A stretch of 10,448 nt of DNA from NCBI GenBank assembly GCA_963974265.1, contig CAXBDR010000153.1, forward strand, positions 1 to 10,448, in the 5' to 3' direction. The stretch's first letter is position 1. Every line of letters starts with the position of its first letter. Made by a program: the position numbers and the translations under genes. The notes below the pieces were generated by a model. It made no database searches, was not told where the DNA came from, and saw only the letters and a program-made list of their open reading frames with translations. Below, piece by piece: positions 1 through 6,749 of this stretch. The DNA comes from CAISIP01 sp963974265 (lineage in GTDB: Bacteria > Pseudomonadota > Gammaproteobacteria > Burkholderiales > Burkholderiaceae_C).

Positions 1-54
1 TCAGGCCCCCAATCGGCCTCCCGGCTACAGGGTAACTGCCGGATTTAGGTTGAC
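1..54 (+). other. Disrupted sequence upstream of the Ldh_2 fragment
   Basis: A complete Ldh_2 gene should continue through these bases, but all three forward frames fail to do so. The frame of the downstream gene has a TAG at 46-48. The frame starting at base 3 has a TAA at 33-35 and a TGA at 51-53. The frame starting at base 2 stays open but reads nothing recognisable. Frame 3 reads PPIGLPATG, then a stop, then LPDLG. That faintly resembles the Asn-Pro-Ile-Gly and leucine-rich stretch that normally precedes the VDMA motif of this family. One extra or missing base near 46-49 would join it to the downstream frame. This could be true decay or base-calling error at a contig end. Confidence 0.45.
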
Positions 55-582
55 ATGGCCAGCAGCGTCGCTGCGCGCGGGCATATCCTGCTGGCGGCAG
101 CGCGCGGCGAGCCGATTCCACCGGGCTGGGCACTGGATGCGCACGGCCAGCCGACGACCGATGCCCAGGCCGCTGCCGACGGCATGTTGCTGCCGACCGG
201 CGGTCACAAGGGGCTGGGCATCGCGATGCTGGGTGAACTGCTGGCGGGCAGCCTGTCTGCGTCGATGGACGACCGCGACAATCTGCGCGCGGCCACACGT
301 GGTGCCGGAGCCCATGGTGGCTCGTCGGCATTTTTCTGCGTGCTCAATCCGGGCTTTGTCGGCGACCGGACGACTTTCGAGACCCTGGTGGGCGACTGGA
401 CCGCGTCGTTCCGCGCACATGCCGGCACGTCGGCGCGGCTACCGGGTCATCGTGCGGCGTTGGCCGAAGATTCGGCGCGGGAACAGGGCTTGCCAATCGA
501 TCCGCACACGGTGCAGCGCCTGCGCGAACTCGGCGCAGCGAACGGCATTCCCTTTCCCGCGTCCAGCCACCGAATCGACTGA
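55..582 (+). CDS. Ldh_2-family NAD(P)-dependent oxidoreductase, C-terminal half (5' part broken or missing)
   Basis: This matches the C-terminal half of the malate/L-lactate dehydrogenase type 2 family (Ldh_2). The family reduces or oxidises 2-oxo/2-hydroxy acids and includes ureidoglycolate, sulfolactate and piperideine-2-carboxylate enzymes. Diagnostic stretches are MASSVAARG at the very start (usually VDMATSxxARG in the middle of the protein), GEPIPPGWALD at 18-28, and GGHKGLGIAMLGELLAG at 49-65, the conserved His-Lys-Gly region. The tail LPGHRAA...GLPIDP is also typical. Only 175 residues remain of a usual 330-350, and the ATG at 55 is simply the first in-frame one after a TAG at 46-48. 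GTT GAC just before that ATG encodes the expected Val-Asp, so homology runs past the start. The piece alone lacks roughly half the family's fold and is unlikely to be an active enzyme. It could be a pseudogene remnant or a real gene damaged by sequence error. Exact substrate cannot be assigned. Confidence 0.75.
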   Translation: MASSVAARGHILLAAARGEPIPPGWALDAHGQPTTDAQAAADGMLLPTGGHKGLGIAMLGELLAGSLSASMDDRDNLRAATRGAGAHGGSSAFFCVLNPGFVGDRTTFETLVGDWTASFRAHAGTSARLPGHRAALAEDSAREQGLPIDPHTVQRLRELGAANGIPFPASSHRID

Positions 583-599
583 GGTGTTGGCCTGACACC
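583..599. repeat. Small inverted repeat between convergent genes
   Basis: GGTGT (583-587) and ACACC (595-599) form a perfect 5-base stem around a 7-base loop, one base after the Ldh_2 stop and 28 bases beyond the methyltransferase stop on the other strand. Its position fits a bidirectional transcription stop, but neither side has a T tract, so it is only a weak terminator candidate. Confidence 0.25.
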
Positions 600-627
600 A
601 CTGAGCCAGCGGCGCGGCGCGGATGGA

Positions 628-1293
628 TCAGCGAACCCTGGCCAAGGTCACGCCATCGCTGAACGGCAACATCGACACGTCGACGCGCGGGTCGTGGTGC
701 AGCTTTGTGTTCAGCGCTTGCAGGGCCAGCGTGTCGGCATCGTCGGGCGCGGCCGCTTCGGCGACGGCGCCGTTCCACAAGGTGTTGTCGATGGCGATCA
801 GGCCGCCGCTGCGCACCAACTGCAGGCAGCGCTCGTAATAGGTGTCGTAGCCGGTCTTGTCGGCGTCGATGAACGCGAAGTCGTAGCGACCAGCCTCGCC
901 TGCGGCCAGGCGTGCGTCGAGGGTATCGCGTGCCGGCGCCAGCTGCAGATCGATCTTGTGCGCGACGCCGGCCTGGTCCCAGAACGGCTTGCCGACGCGG
1001 GTGTAGGCGTCGCTGATGTCGCAGGCCAGCACCGTGCCGTCGTCGGGCAAGGCCAGCGCCACGCTCAGCGCGCTGTAGCCGGTGAATACGCCGATCTCGA
1101 TGGTATGGCGCGCGCCCAGCAGGCGCACCAGCACGGCCATGAACTGTCCCTGTTCGGGCGCGATCTGCATGCCGGCGTGGGCATGGCTGCGGGTCGCCTC
1201 TCGGAGCGCTGTCTGTGCCGGATGTTCGCGCAAGGAGTGGTCCAGCAGGTACTGGTACAGCTTGCCGGTGACCTGGAGTACGCGGGGCGGCAT
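628..1293 (-). CDS. Class I SAM-dependent O-methyltransferase (Methyltransf_3 / caffeoyl-CoA OMT-like)
   Basis: A 221-residue cytoplasmic enzyme that should transfer a methyl group from S-adenosylmethionine to a hydroxyl, typically a catechol, on a small molecule. The SAM-binding motif I is IEIGVFTGYSALSVAL at 65-80. The divalent-metal site of the family is visible as FIDADKTGY (Asp143) and IAIDNTLWNG (Asp169, Asn170). These correspond to the Asp...Asp-Asn triad of caffeoyl-CoA and bacterial catechol O-methyltransferases. The length is normal for a bacterial member. The ATG at 1293 is preceded by AGGA about eight bases upstream, a reasonable ribosome site. It lies 22 bases behind the deacylase gene and in the same direction, so the two probably share a transcript. 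Whether it methylates a product of that enzyme or an imported compound is unknown. Family is confident; substrate is not. Confidence 0.9.
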   Translation of the reverse strand: MPPRVLQVTGKLYQYLLDHSLREHPAQTALREATRSHAHAGMQIAPEQGQFMAVLVRLLGARHTIEIGVFTGYSALSVALALPDDGTVLACDISDAYTRVGKPFWDQAGVAHKIDLQLAPARDTLDARLAAGEAGRYDFAFIDADKTGYDTYYERCLQLVRSGGLIAIDNTLWNGAVAEAAAPDDADTLALQALNTKLHHDPRVDVSMLPFSDGVTLARVR

Positions 1294-1315
1294 AGTGGGT
1301 TTCCTGCTCGTGTCG

Positions 1316-2248
1316 TCAGTCCAGCGGCCGCGTCAGATACACACCTTCACGCCCGACGATGGCCACGCGGGCCGGCATGAAGATGGTGCAGTCGTCGCAC
1401 GGCGCGCGGATCTCCAGCTCTCCGTCGGTGGCAATCAGTTCGTCCTTGGCAAAGGTCTCGAACCCGACCACCGGCCGTGTGAAGGCGAAGGCTTCGGTGG
1501 CGATCACGTGGGTGCGCAGCAACTCGAAGCGGCGCGGCGATGTCTTTGGCGCCGGCGCACGCTCGACCAGGCCGAAGTGGCCGAGAAAATCGTAGGTCAC
1601 TGCGACCGCGAGGTCGGCGCTGGCCTGCTTGAAATGCTGTCCGCATTCGACCACCATGGCCGCGCCCGGCCCGTCGGCGTGGCCGTGGCGGCCATGCTGG
1701 ATCAGCGGTGTTCCCGATCCCAGTCCACGCGGCATGACGAGGTGCACACCCGGTCGTGGCAAGGCATTGGCCACGTCGGCATTGCGTTCGAAATGCGGAT
1801 AGACCCAGAACGGCACCACGTCCTGGCTGGTCGAGTGGATGTCCAGGATGTGGTCGGCCGCGGCGACCGCCGGCCGCATCGCGCGTGCGCGCAGCAGTTC
1901 GACGCTGTCCTCGTCGCCTGCGAGCCAGTCGTCGGACCAGATGCGGTTCAGGTTGTGCGTGATCTGGCGACTGGCGAACGGATCCGCGGGATCGAAACTC
2001 TCGTAGGCCGCGACGTTGGCGAAACTCACGGTCAGCGTGCCGATCTTCGGCCGCACGCCGGTGTCGAGCAGGTGGCAGGCCGCCACCATGCCGCAGAATT
2101 CGTTGCCATGGGTCAGCGCGTTGATCATCACGTGCGGGCCCGCGACACCGGAGTCGAAGCGGTGTACGTAATCGATGCCGGTGTTGCCGCTCTTGTAGGC
2201 GGACAGGTCGCGGGGCAGGACCTCGAAGATGCGGGAGTCGTCGGGCAT
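1316..2248 (-). CDS. Succinylglutamate desuccinylase/aspartoacylase-family zinc deacylase
   Basis: A 310-residue member of the AstE/AspA group of M14-like zinc hydrolases, which cleave the acyl group from N-acyl amino acids or related amides. Visible landmarks, numbered from the start used here: ALTHGNEFCG at 44-53 supplies zinc ligands His47 and Glu50. HNLNRIW at 98-104 holds the substrate-binding Asn-x-Asn-Arg. LDIHST at 135-140 gives the third zinc ligand His138. VVECGQH at 199-205 gives the likely catalytic Glu201. The frame stays open 27 codons further upstream, but ATG 2248 is preferred because a GGAG lies about seven bases before it and the extra Arg-rich stretch looks non-coding. It precedes the methyltransferase by 22 bases and diverges from the transporter operon. 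This suggests, without proof, that it acts on an imported N-acylated or amide-linked acid. Confidence 0.88.
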   Translation of the reverse strand: MPDDSRIFEVLPRDLSAYKSGNTGIDYVHRFDSGVAGPHVMINALTHGNEFCGMVAACHLLDTGVRPKIGTLTVSFANVAAYESFDPADPFASRQITHNLNRIWSDDWLAGDEDSVELLRARAMRPAVAAADHILDIHSTSQDVVPFWVYPHFERNADVANALPRPGVHLVMPRGLGSGTPLIQHGRHGHADGPGAAMVVECGQHFKQASADLAVAVTYDFLGHFGLVERAPAPKTSPRRFELLRTHVIATEAFAFTRPVVGFETFAKDELIATDGELEIRAPCDDCTIFMPARVAIVGREGVYLTRPLD

Positions 2249-2328
2249 GGAGTCTCCGGTGATGGCGCTCGACAGTCTACGCCGTGATCGGTGCAGCTGG
2301 GCGCAGCGTGGCGCGCGGCGCGCAGCCA

Positions 2329-2346
2329 ATAGTCATACGATACTAT
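2329..2346. promoter_or_regulatory. Operator-like inverted repeat in the deacylase/transporter divergent region
   Basis: ATAGT (2329-2333) and ACTAT (2342-2346) are exact inverted half-sites separated by eight bases. They sit in the only AT-rich patch of the 186-base region between the deacylase start (2248) and the binding-protein start (2435). The rest of that region is GC-rich and shows nothing else I can name. Size and symmetry fit a dimeric repressor or activator site serving both directions. No regulator gene lies next to it, so the protein that binds it is unknown. I found no convincing -35/-10 pair. Confidence 0.35.
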
Positions 2347-2422
2347 GGTTCTCCCTAATGCCAAGACGGAGTCGAGCCGTTAGCCTTGTGGCTTTCGTGG
2401 CCGCACCGGCCGCGTCCCATTC

Positions 2423-2429
2423 AAGGAGG
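2423..2429 (+). promoter_or_regulatory. Strong Shine-Dalgarno site of the binding-protein gene
   Basis: AAGGAGG, a full match to the anti-SD core, lies five bases before ATG 2435. It fixes the start codon. It is clearly stronger than anything ahead of the next two genes, which fits high production of the periplasmic binding protein relative to the membrane subunits. Confidence 0.85.
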
Positions 2430-2434
2430 CACCC

Positions 2435-3427
2435 ATGTTCACTCGTACCCGTCGCTCGTTCGTTGCTCAGGCCGCCGGAGTTGCCGCCGGTCTGGCCATG
2501 GCGGTCGCTGCCATGCCGTCGATGGCCCAGAATTACCCGACCCGTCCGATCACCATGGTCTGCCCCTGGGGCGCCGGCGGCGGCACCGATGCCACCGCCC
2601 GCATCATCGCCAGCCTGCTCGAAAAGGAACTCGGCCAACCGGTGACGGTGGTCAACCGCACCGGCGGCAGTGGCGTCGTGGGCCACTCGGCCATCGCTGC
2701 CGCGGCACCGGACGGCTACACCATCGGCGTGGCCACGGTCGAGATCGGCATGATGCACTGGCAGGGCCTGACCGAGCTGACCGGCACGTCCTATACCCCG
2801 ATCGGCCTGGTCAACGCCGACCCCGCCGGCGTGCAGGTGCGCACCGAGTCACCCTACAAGACCATCCAGGACCTGCTGGCCGCGATCAAGGCCAATCCGG
2901 GCAAGCTCAAGGCCTCGGGCACCGGCCAAGGCGGCATCTGGCACCTGGCCATCGCCGGCCTGCTGCGCGACCAGAAGATCGATCCGGCCACCGTGCCCTG
3001 GGTGCCCAGCAACGGCGCCGCCCCTGGCCTGCAGGACATGATCGCCGGCGGTGTCGACCTGGCACCGGTGTCCTTGCCCGAGTCGCGTTCGCTGATCGAC
3101 GCCGGCAAGGTGCGCAGCCTGGCCATCATGGCCGAGGAACCGGCTGCCCTGTACCCGAACGTGCCCACGCTCAAGAAGGCCATCGGCAGCGACTGGACCA
3201 TGGCGGCCTGGCGCGGCATCGTCGCGCCCAAGGGCATTCCCGCCGACGTGCGCGACAAGCTGGCCGCCGCCATCAAGAAGATCGCCGCAAGCAAGGAGTT
3301 CAACGACTTCATGTCCAAGCAGGGTTACGGCGTGATCTACAAGGCTCCCGATGACTTCGCCTCCTTCATGGCCAAGTCCGACAAGGAGCTGGGCGCGACC
3401 ATGAAGGCCGTCGGCCTGATCAAGTAA
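2435..3427 (+). CDS. Tripartite tricarboxylate transporter substrate-binding protein (TctC/Bug family)
   Basis: A 330-residue periplasmic binding protein that captures an organic acid and passes it to the TctA-TctB membrane pair. The N-terminus has a signal peptide with TRRSFVAQ at 5-12, matching the twin-arginine pattern S/T-R-R-x-F. A hydrophobic alanine-rich core follows, with likely cleavage after PSMA (residue 31). The mature start QNYPTRPITMV is typical of the family. The ligand loop PWGAGGGTDATAR at 44-56 corresponds to the conserved P-[FW]-x-x-G-G-x-x-D carboxylate-binding loop. The second loop is near GTGQGGIWHLA, around 160-170. Many Bug proteins are orphans, but this one heads an operon with both membrane partners (gaps 40 and 42 bases). 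Citrate, tartrate, aromatic acids and others are all possible, because sequence alone does not fix the substrate. Export by Tat rather than Sec is suggested by the motif, not proven. Confidence 0.93.
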   Translation: MFTRTRRSFVAQAAGVAAGLAMAVAAMPSMAQNYPTRPITMVCPWGAGGGTDATARIIASLLEKELGQPVTVVNRTGGSGVVGHSAIAAAAPDGYTIGVATVEIGMMHWQGLTELTGTSYTPIGLVNADPAGVQVRTESPYKTIQDLLAAIKANPGKLKASGTGQGGIWHLAIAGLLRDQKIDPATVPWVPSNGAAPGLQDMIAGGVDLAPVSLPESRSLIDAGKVRSLAIMAEEPAALYPNVPTLKKAIGSDWTMAAWRGIVAPKGIPADVRDKLAAAIKKIAASKEFNDFMSKQGYGVIYKAPDDFASFMAKSDKELGATMKAVGLIK

Positions 3428-3467
3428 GCGTCCACGTCCTGCGCGCCACCGGGCACTCCATCTGCCG

Positions 3468-3941
3468 ATGAAACTCAACGACGCGGTCTTCGGTCTGCTG
3501 CTCCTGGTGCTCGGGAGCGTGGTGTTGTTCATCGTGCAGGACTACCCGTCGATTCCCGGTCAACAGGTCGGCCCCGACCTGTTCCCGGGGCTGATCGCCA
3601 TCGGCCTGTGCATCGGCGGTTGCATCCTGCTGGTGCGGGGCTGGCGCGCACGCGCGGCAGTGCCCTGGCTGCAGATGGGTGACTGGGTCCATTCGCCGCG
3701 TCACGTGCTGGCTCTGGTGCTGTTGATCGGGTCGGTGCTGTTCTACATCCTGGTGTCGCAGCAACTGGGTTTCCTGTTGACGGCGGTGCCGATCCTGACC
3801 GTCCTTTTCAGGGTGCTTCAGGTGCCGCTGGGGCGCTCGTTGCTGATTGCCGTGATCGCGTCGCTGGTCATCCATTTCGCGTTCTACAAACTGCTGCGCG
3901 TCCCGCTGCCCTGGGGTGTCCTGTTGCCTTATGCGTGGTGA
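3468..3941 (+). CDS. Tripartite tricarboxylate transporter small membrane subunit (TctB family)
   Basis: A 157-residue, strongly hydrophobic inner-membrane protein with four to five predicted helices (about 6-23, 41-59, 77-98, 102-122 and 125-145). The family signature G-x-x-LFP appears as QVGPDLFPGLIAIGL at 32-46, between the first two helices. The C-terminal FYKLLRVPLPWGVLLP resembles the usual TctB ending. It is the small accessory subunit of the permease and its exact role is poorly understood. It sits 40 bases after the binding-protein gene and 42 before the large subunit, in the standard C-B-A order. No clear ribosome site precedes ATG 3468, so expression may depend on the upstream gene. 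Confidence 0.88.
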   Translation: MKLNDAVFGLLLLVLGSVVLFIVQDYPSIPGQQVGPDLFPGLIAIGLCIGGCILLVRGWRARAAVPWLQMGDWVHSPRHVLALVLLIGSVLFYILVSQQLGFLLTAVPILTVLFRVLQVPLGRSLLIAVIASLVIHFAFYKLLRVPLPWGVLLPYAW

Positions 3942-3946
3942 TGTCC

Positions 3947-3961
3947 CGGCCACCGTGGCCG
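3947..3961. repeat. Perfect palindrome in the tctB-tctA gap
   Basis: CGGCCAC and GTGGCCG flank a single central C, five bases after the small-subunit stop. In RNA it can form a 5-pair GC stem with a 5-base loop. It has no T tract, so it would not act as an intrinsic terminator. It could pause polymerase or shield the transcript end, changing the ratio of the two membrane subunits. It may also be chance in GC-rich DNA. Confidence 0.3.
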
Positions 3962-3983
3962 TCTCGAACCGGGTAGATACACG

Positions 3984-5480
3984 ATGATGGACGCCGTCGC
4001 GCAGGCCTTCGGGATGGTGCTCGATCCCTACACCTTGATGGTGATGGTGATCGCCGCCTGTTACGGCCTGTTCGTGGGCTCGGTGCCCGGGCTGACGGCG
4101 ACCATGGCCACGGCCCTGCTGGTGCCGGTGACCTTTTTCATGGCGCCGATTCCGGCGGTGGCCGCCATCGTCACCGCGACCGCGATGGCGATCTTCTCCG
4201 GTGACATTCCAGGGTGCCTGCTGCGGATTCCCGGCACCCCCGCCTCCGCCGCGTATACCGACGAAGCCTACGCGATGACCCGCAAGGGCGAGGCCGAGAA
4301 GGCCCTGGGTGCGAGCCTGGTGTTCTCGGCCATCGGTGGCCTGTTCGGCACGGCCGTGTTGATCGTCGCCGCGCCGGCGCTGGCCGAGTTCGCGTCGCGG
4401 TTCAGTTCGTTCGAATATTTCTGGCTCGTGCTGCTGGGGCTCACCTGCGCCGTCTTCATCACGTCGTCGGCGCCGCTCAAGGGCCTGATCACGCTGTTCC
4501 TGGGCCTGATGGTGGCCTGCGTCGGCTTGGGCAATCCGGCCGGCTACCCGCGCTTCACGTTCGGCAGCACCGAGACCATGGCCGGCATCGGCATGATCCC
4601 GATGATGATCGGCATGTTCGCGTTCTCCGAGATCATCCGTTACGTGGTCGACACCAGGCCGCCGGGCGAGGTCGTGGTGGAGAAGGTCGGCAACGTGCTC
4701 CGGGGCCAGTGGCAGCTGGCCAAGAAATATCCGGTGCAGATCCTGCGCGGCAGCACCCTGGGTACGGCGGTCGGCGCCTTGCCGGGCGCGGGTGCCGACA
4801 TCGCGGCCTGGATGTCGTACGCGGTGAGCAAGAAGTTCTCCAAGGAGCCGGAGAAATTCGGCACCGGCCATGCGGAAGGCATCGTCGAGTCGGGCGCCGC
4901 CAACAACAGCGCACTGGCCGGCTCCTGGATACCGGCGCTGGTGTTCGGCATACCGGGCGATTCGATCACGGCCATCATCATCGGCGTGCTCTACATGAAG
5001 AACATGAATCCAGGGCCGTCGCTGTTCACGAACAATCCGCAGAACATCTACGCCGTGTTCCTGATCTTCATCCTGGCCAACCTGATCATGATCCCGCTGG
5101 GCATCCTGTGCATCAAGGCCGCGCGGCGCATCCTGAAGGTGCCGCGCAACATCCTGATGCCCATCATCCTGTTGTTCTGCATGGTCGGCACCTTCGCGAT
5201 CAACAACACGGCCTTCGGTGTCGGCGTGATGCTGGTCGCGGGCGTCGCGGCCTATGTGCTCGAGGCCAACGACTTCCCGATCGCGCCGGCCATCCTGGGT
5301 GTCGTGCTCGGCGGCATGCTGGAGGAGAACTTCATCACCTCGATGATCAAGGCCGACGGCAACATGCTGGCCTTCTTCGAGCGGCCGATTGCGGCCACGC
5401 TGGCGGTCATCACGATCCTGGTCTGGACGACGCCGGCCGTGCTGGCGTTCTTGCGACGCGGCCGCGTGCAGGCCGCCTGA
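3984..5480 (+). CDS. Tripartite tricarboxylate transporter large permease (TctA family)
   Basis: A 498-residue polytopic inner-membrane protein, the translocating subunit of the transporter. The family's two internally related halves are both clear. The first has GLFVGSVPGLTATMATALL at 28-46 and the segment from GDIPGCLLRIPGTP at 73-86 to DEAYAMTRKGEAEKALGASL. The second has GSTLGTAVGALPGAGADIAAW at 256-276, then GHAEGIVESGAANNSALAGS, then IPALVFGIPGDSITAI at 316-331. The Pro-Gly motifs in each half are the presumed transport core. Length is standard (about 500). Two ATGs occur in tandem at 3984 and 3987 with only a weak purine stretch upstream, so the start is uncertain by one codon. It closes the operon. 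The stop TGA is embedded in the palindrome GATCGATCGATC (5479-5490), and only 24 bases separate it from the convergent lipoprotein gene. Substrate unknown. Confidence 0.95.
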   Translation: MMDAVAQAFGMVLDPYTLMVMVIAACYGLFVGSVPGLTATMATALLVPVTFFMAPIPAVAAIVTATAMAIFSGDIPGCLLRIPGTPASAAYTDEAYAMTRKGEAEKALGASLVFSAIGGLFGTAVLIVAAPALAEFASRFSSFEYFWLVLLGLTCAVFITSSAPLKGLITLFLGLMVACVGLGNPAGYPRFTFGSTETMAGIGMIPMMIGMFAFSEIIRYVVDTRPPGEVVVEKVGNVLRGQWQLAKKYPVQILRGSTLGTAVGALPGAGADIAAWMSYAVSKKFSKEPEKFGTGHAEGIVESGAANNSALAGSWIPALVFGIPGDSITAIIIGVLYMKNMNPGPSLFTNNPQNIYAVFLIFILANLIMIPLGILCIKAARRILKVPRNILMPIILLFCMVGTFAINNTAFGVGVMLVAGVAAYVLEANDFPIAPAILGVVLGGMLEENFITSMIKADGNMLAFFERPIAATLAVITILVWTTPAVLAFLRRGRVQAA

Positions 5481-5504
5481 TCGATCGATCCCCCGAAGTC
5501 TGCG

Positions 5505-6329
5505 TCAGCGCTTGAGCTGGCGCGCCAGCTCGGCACAGTGGTCGCGCGCGGCCAGCGCCGGTGTCTGCCACACCAGGTCCGATGCGAGTGCCGCCTCGGC
5601 GCTCGGCGGCCCGGCCACGGCCAGCACCGTGCGCACCCGCAGCGACGCCGGCAGATGCGTGGGCACGCCGAGGTCCCGCAACACATGGCCGCCACCGGCC
5701 ACCAGGACCACGACCTTGCCCGGCTGCGCAGCCTCCAGTACGGTGGCCGCCATGCTGGCGTCGCGCGCCAGCTGGATGCGCACCATCGGCATCAGACGCT
5801 CGCCGGGCAACAGGTCGCAGTGACCGACGCGGATCGCCTCGCGCTGGCGATCCAGCGCCGATGGCATCAGGTGACGGTCCAGCGCGGGGTCGGACATCGC
5901 TTCGCGCATGGCCGCGCGCGGCAGGTTCGCGCCCAGTACCGGTACACCCTGGCTCACGGCGGCCATGACGACCGGTGCATACCGTTCCCAGGGCCAGCCC
6001 GCGGTGTTCCAGCGCAGCGCCGCCTGCACCTGGTCCGGGGTCGCGTCGCGCGCCAAGGGAGCGGTACTGGTGCCGCGTTCGGCCATCTCGAGCACCAGCG
6101 CCGCCAGTTGGCCGCGCCGGGCCAGCGCATCGACCAGTGCGCGCTGGAGTTGCTGGTGCGCTGGCGCGTCGTGTTGTTCGCCGATCAGCAGGGCGTCGGC
6201 CGGCAGCAAGGCGTCGAGCCGCTGCTGCACCGGTCCGACGGGATCGTGGGCACAGGCAGCCAGGGCCGCCGCAAGCAGGCCTGCGGCCACCGTGCGCGCG
6301 GCACGAAGGCGGAGTGCGGCTGGTCCCAA
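5505..6329 (-). CDS. ChaN-like haem-binding lipoprotein (Cofac_haem_bdg / Tiki superfamily)
   Basis: A 274-residue predicted lipoprotein. An Arg-rich start and alanine/leucine core end in the lipobox LAAC with Cys26, so the mature protein should be lipid-anchored in the envelope. The ChaN signature GEQHDAPAHQ is at 50-59, followed by LVLEMAERG at 79-86. A C-terminal VLVAGGGHVLRDLG carries the conserved Gly-Gly-His. Campylobacter ChaN binds haem and the wider superfamily includes metalloprotease-like Tiki proteins; whether this one does either is inference. The start chosen is a TTG at 6329. No in-frame ATG gives a complete signal peptide, and the frame closes upstream at 6360-6362. A GTG at residue 14 is the alternative and would leave a very short signal. 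It follows the DUF3567 gene by 22 bases and is the last gene of the minus-strand run, converging on the transporter with no visible terminator. Confidence 0.85.
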   Translation of the reverse strand: MGPAALRLRAARTVAAGLLAAALAACAHDPVGPVQQRLDALLPADALLIGEQHDAPAHQQLQRALVDALARRGQLAALVLEMAERGTSTAPLARDATPDQVQAALRWNTAGWPWERYAPVVMAAVSQGVPVLGANLPRAAMREAMSDPALDRHLMPSALDRQREAIRVGHCDLLPGERLMPMVRIQLARDASMAATVLEAAQPGKVVVLVAGGGHVLRDLGVPTHLPASLRVRTVLAVAGPPSAEAALASDLVWQTPALAARDHCAELARQLKR

Positions 6330-6351
6330 GTCGTTCGCCGTGCGCCGTGGC

Positions 6352-6669
6352 TCAGTGCATCACGACCGGGGTGTGGGCCAGGCTGGCATAACCTTCAAGC
6401 GTGTCCTCGACCTCTTCCTGGGTCGGCGTGGTCGCCTGCCAGGCCATGATCTGCTGCTGGAACATTTCGGCCCAGGATCCGTCGAGATAGATCTCCTTGC
6501 CCGAACGTTTGTCGATGATCTCGAACCCGTGACGCGGCATCGCGGGCGCGGCCGGAGCCCGTTCCCGGGTGGATGCGTTGTCGCCGTCAACCTCGCGCGC
6601 TGCCATTTCCGGCGCATTGGCCAGCATGTGGTTCACGCAGAAGGTTTCCGAGTCGTACAGGGTATGCAT
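6352..6669 (-). CDS. DUF3567 family protein
   Basis: A 105-residue soluble protein of unknown function, from a family found mainly in betaproteobacteria. The start MHTLYDSETFCV matches the family's usual Met-x-Met/Thr-Leu-Tyr-x-Ser-x-x-Phe opening. The C-terminal half, FEIIDKRSGKEIYLDGSWAEMF at 49-70 and EEVEDTLEGYASLAHTPVVMH at 85-105, matches the family core and its conserved Pro-Val-Val-x-His end. Between them lies a charged and Ala/Pro-rich insert (about 20-46) that looks longer than in typical members of roughly 80-95 residues. The frame is open upstream to 6774, but that would overlap the DUF3108 gene and add residues with no family match, so ATG 6669 is preferred. No clear Shine-Dalgarno precedes it. 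It is placed between the DUF3108 and lipoprotein genes. Confidence 0.85.
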   Translation of the reverse strand: MHTLYDSETFCVNHMLANAPEMAAREVDGDNASTRERAPAAPAMPRHGFEIIDKRSGKEIYLDGSWAEMFQQQIMAWQATTPTQEEVEDTLEGYASLAHTPVVMH

Positions 6670-6687
6670 GGTGTCATGGTCCAATGG

Positions 6688-6701
6688 CAGGTATTGACCT
6701 G
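6688..6701. promoter_or_regulatory. Short inverted repeat in the leader of the DUF3567 gene
   Basis: CAGGT (6688-6692) and ACCTG (6697-6701) are exact inverted arms around ATTG, 18 bases before ATG 6669 and within the 80-base gap after the DUF3108 stop. On the minus strand a TTGAAA further upstream resembles a -35 box, but I see no good -10 at the right distance. It may be a small operator, a leader hairpin, or chance. Confidence 0.25.
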
Positions 6702-6749
6702 TACATGGTTGCGTTTCGGCCGATTTCAAGGCTGGGCGCGCCGCCGGCC

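Noticed and set aside
1082..2287. Open frame on the plus strand (401 codons) opposite the deacylase
   Set aside because: No domain is seen, and the minus strand carries all zinc-ligand and catalytic motifs of the aspartoacylase family.
2249..2329. 27-residue upstream extension of the deacylase
   Set aside because: The added Arg-rich residues match nothing in the family, and GGAG before ATG 2248 supports the shorter start.
3420..4871. Long open frame on the minus strand (483 codons) opposite the transporter membrane genes
   Set aside because: Its His/Gln/Arg-rich translation has no recognisable domain, and it lies opposite two clear TctB/TctA family genes. Long antisense frames are common in GC-rich DNA.
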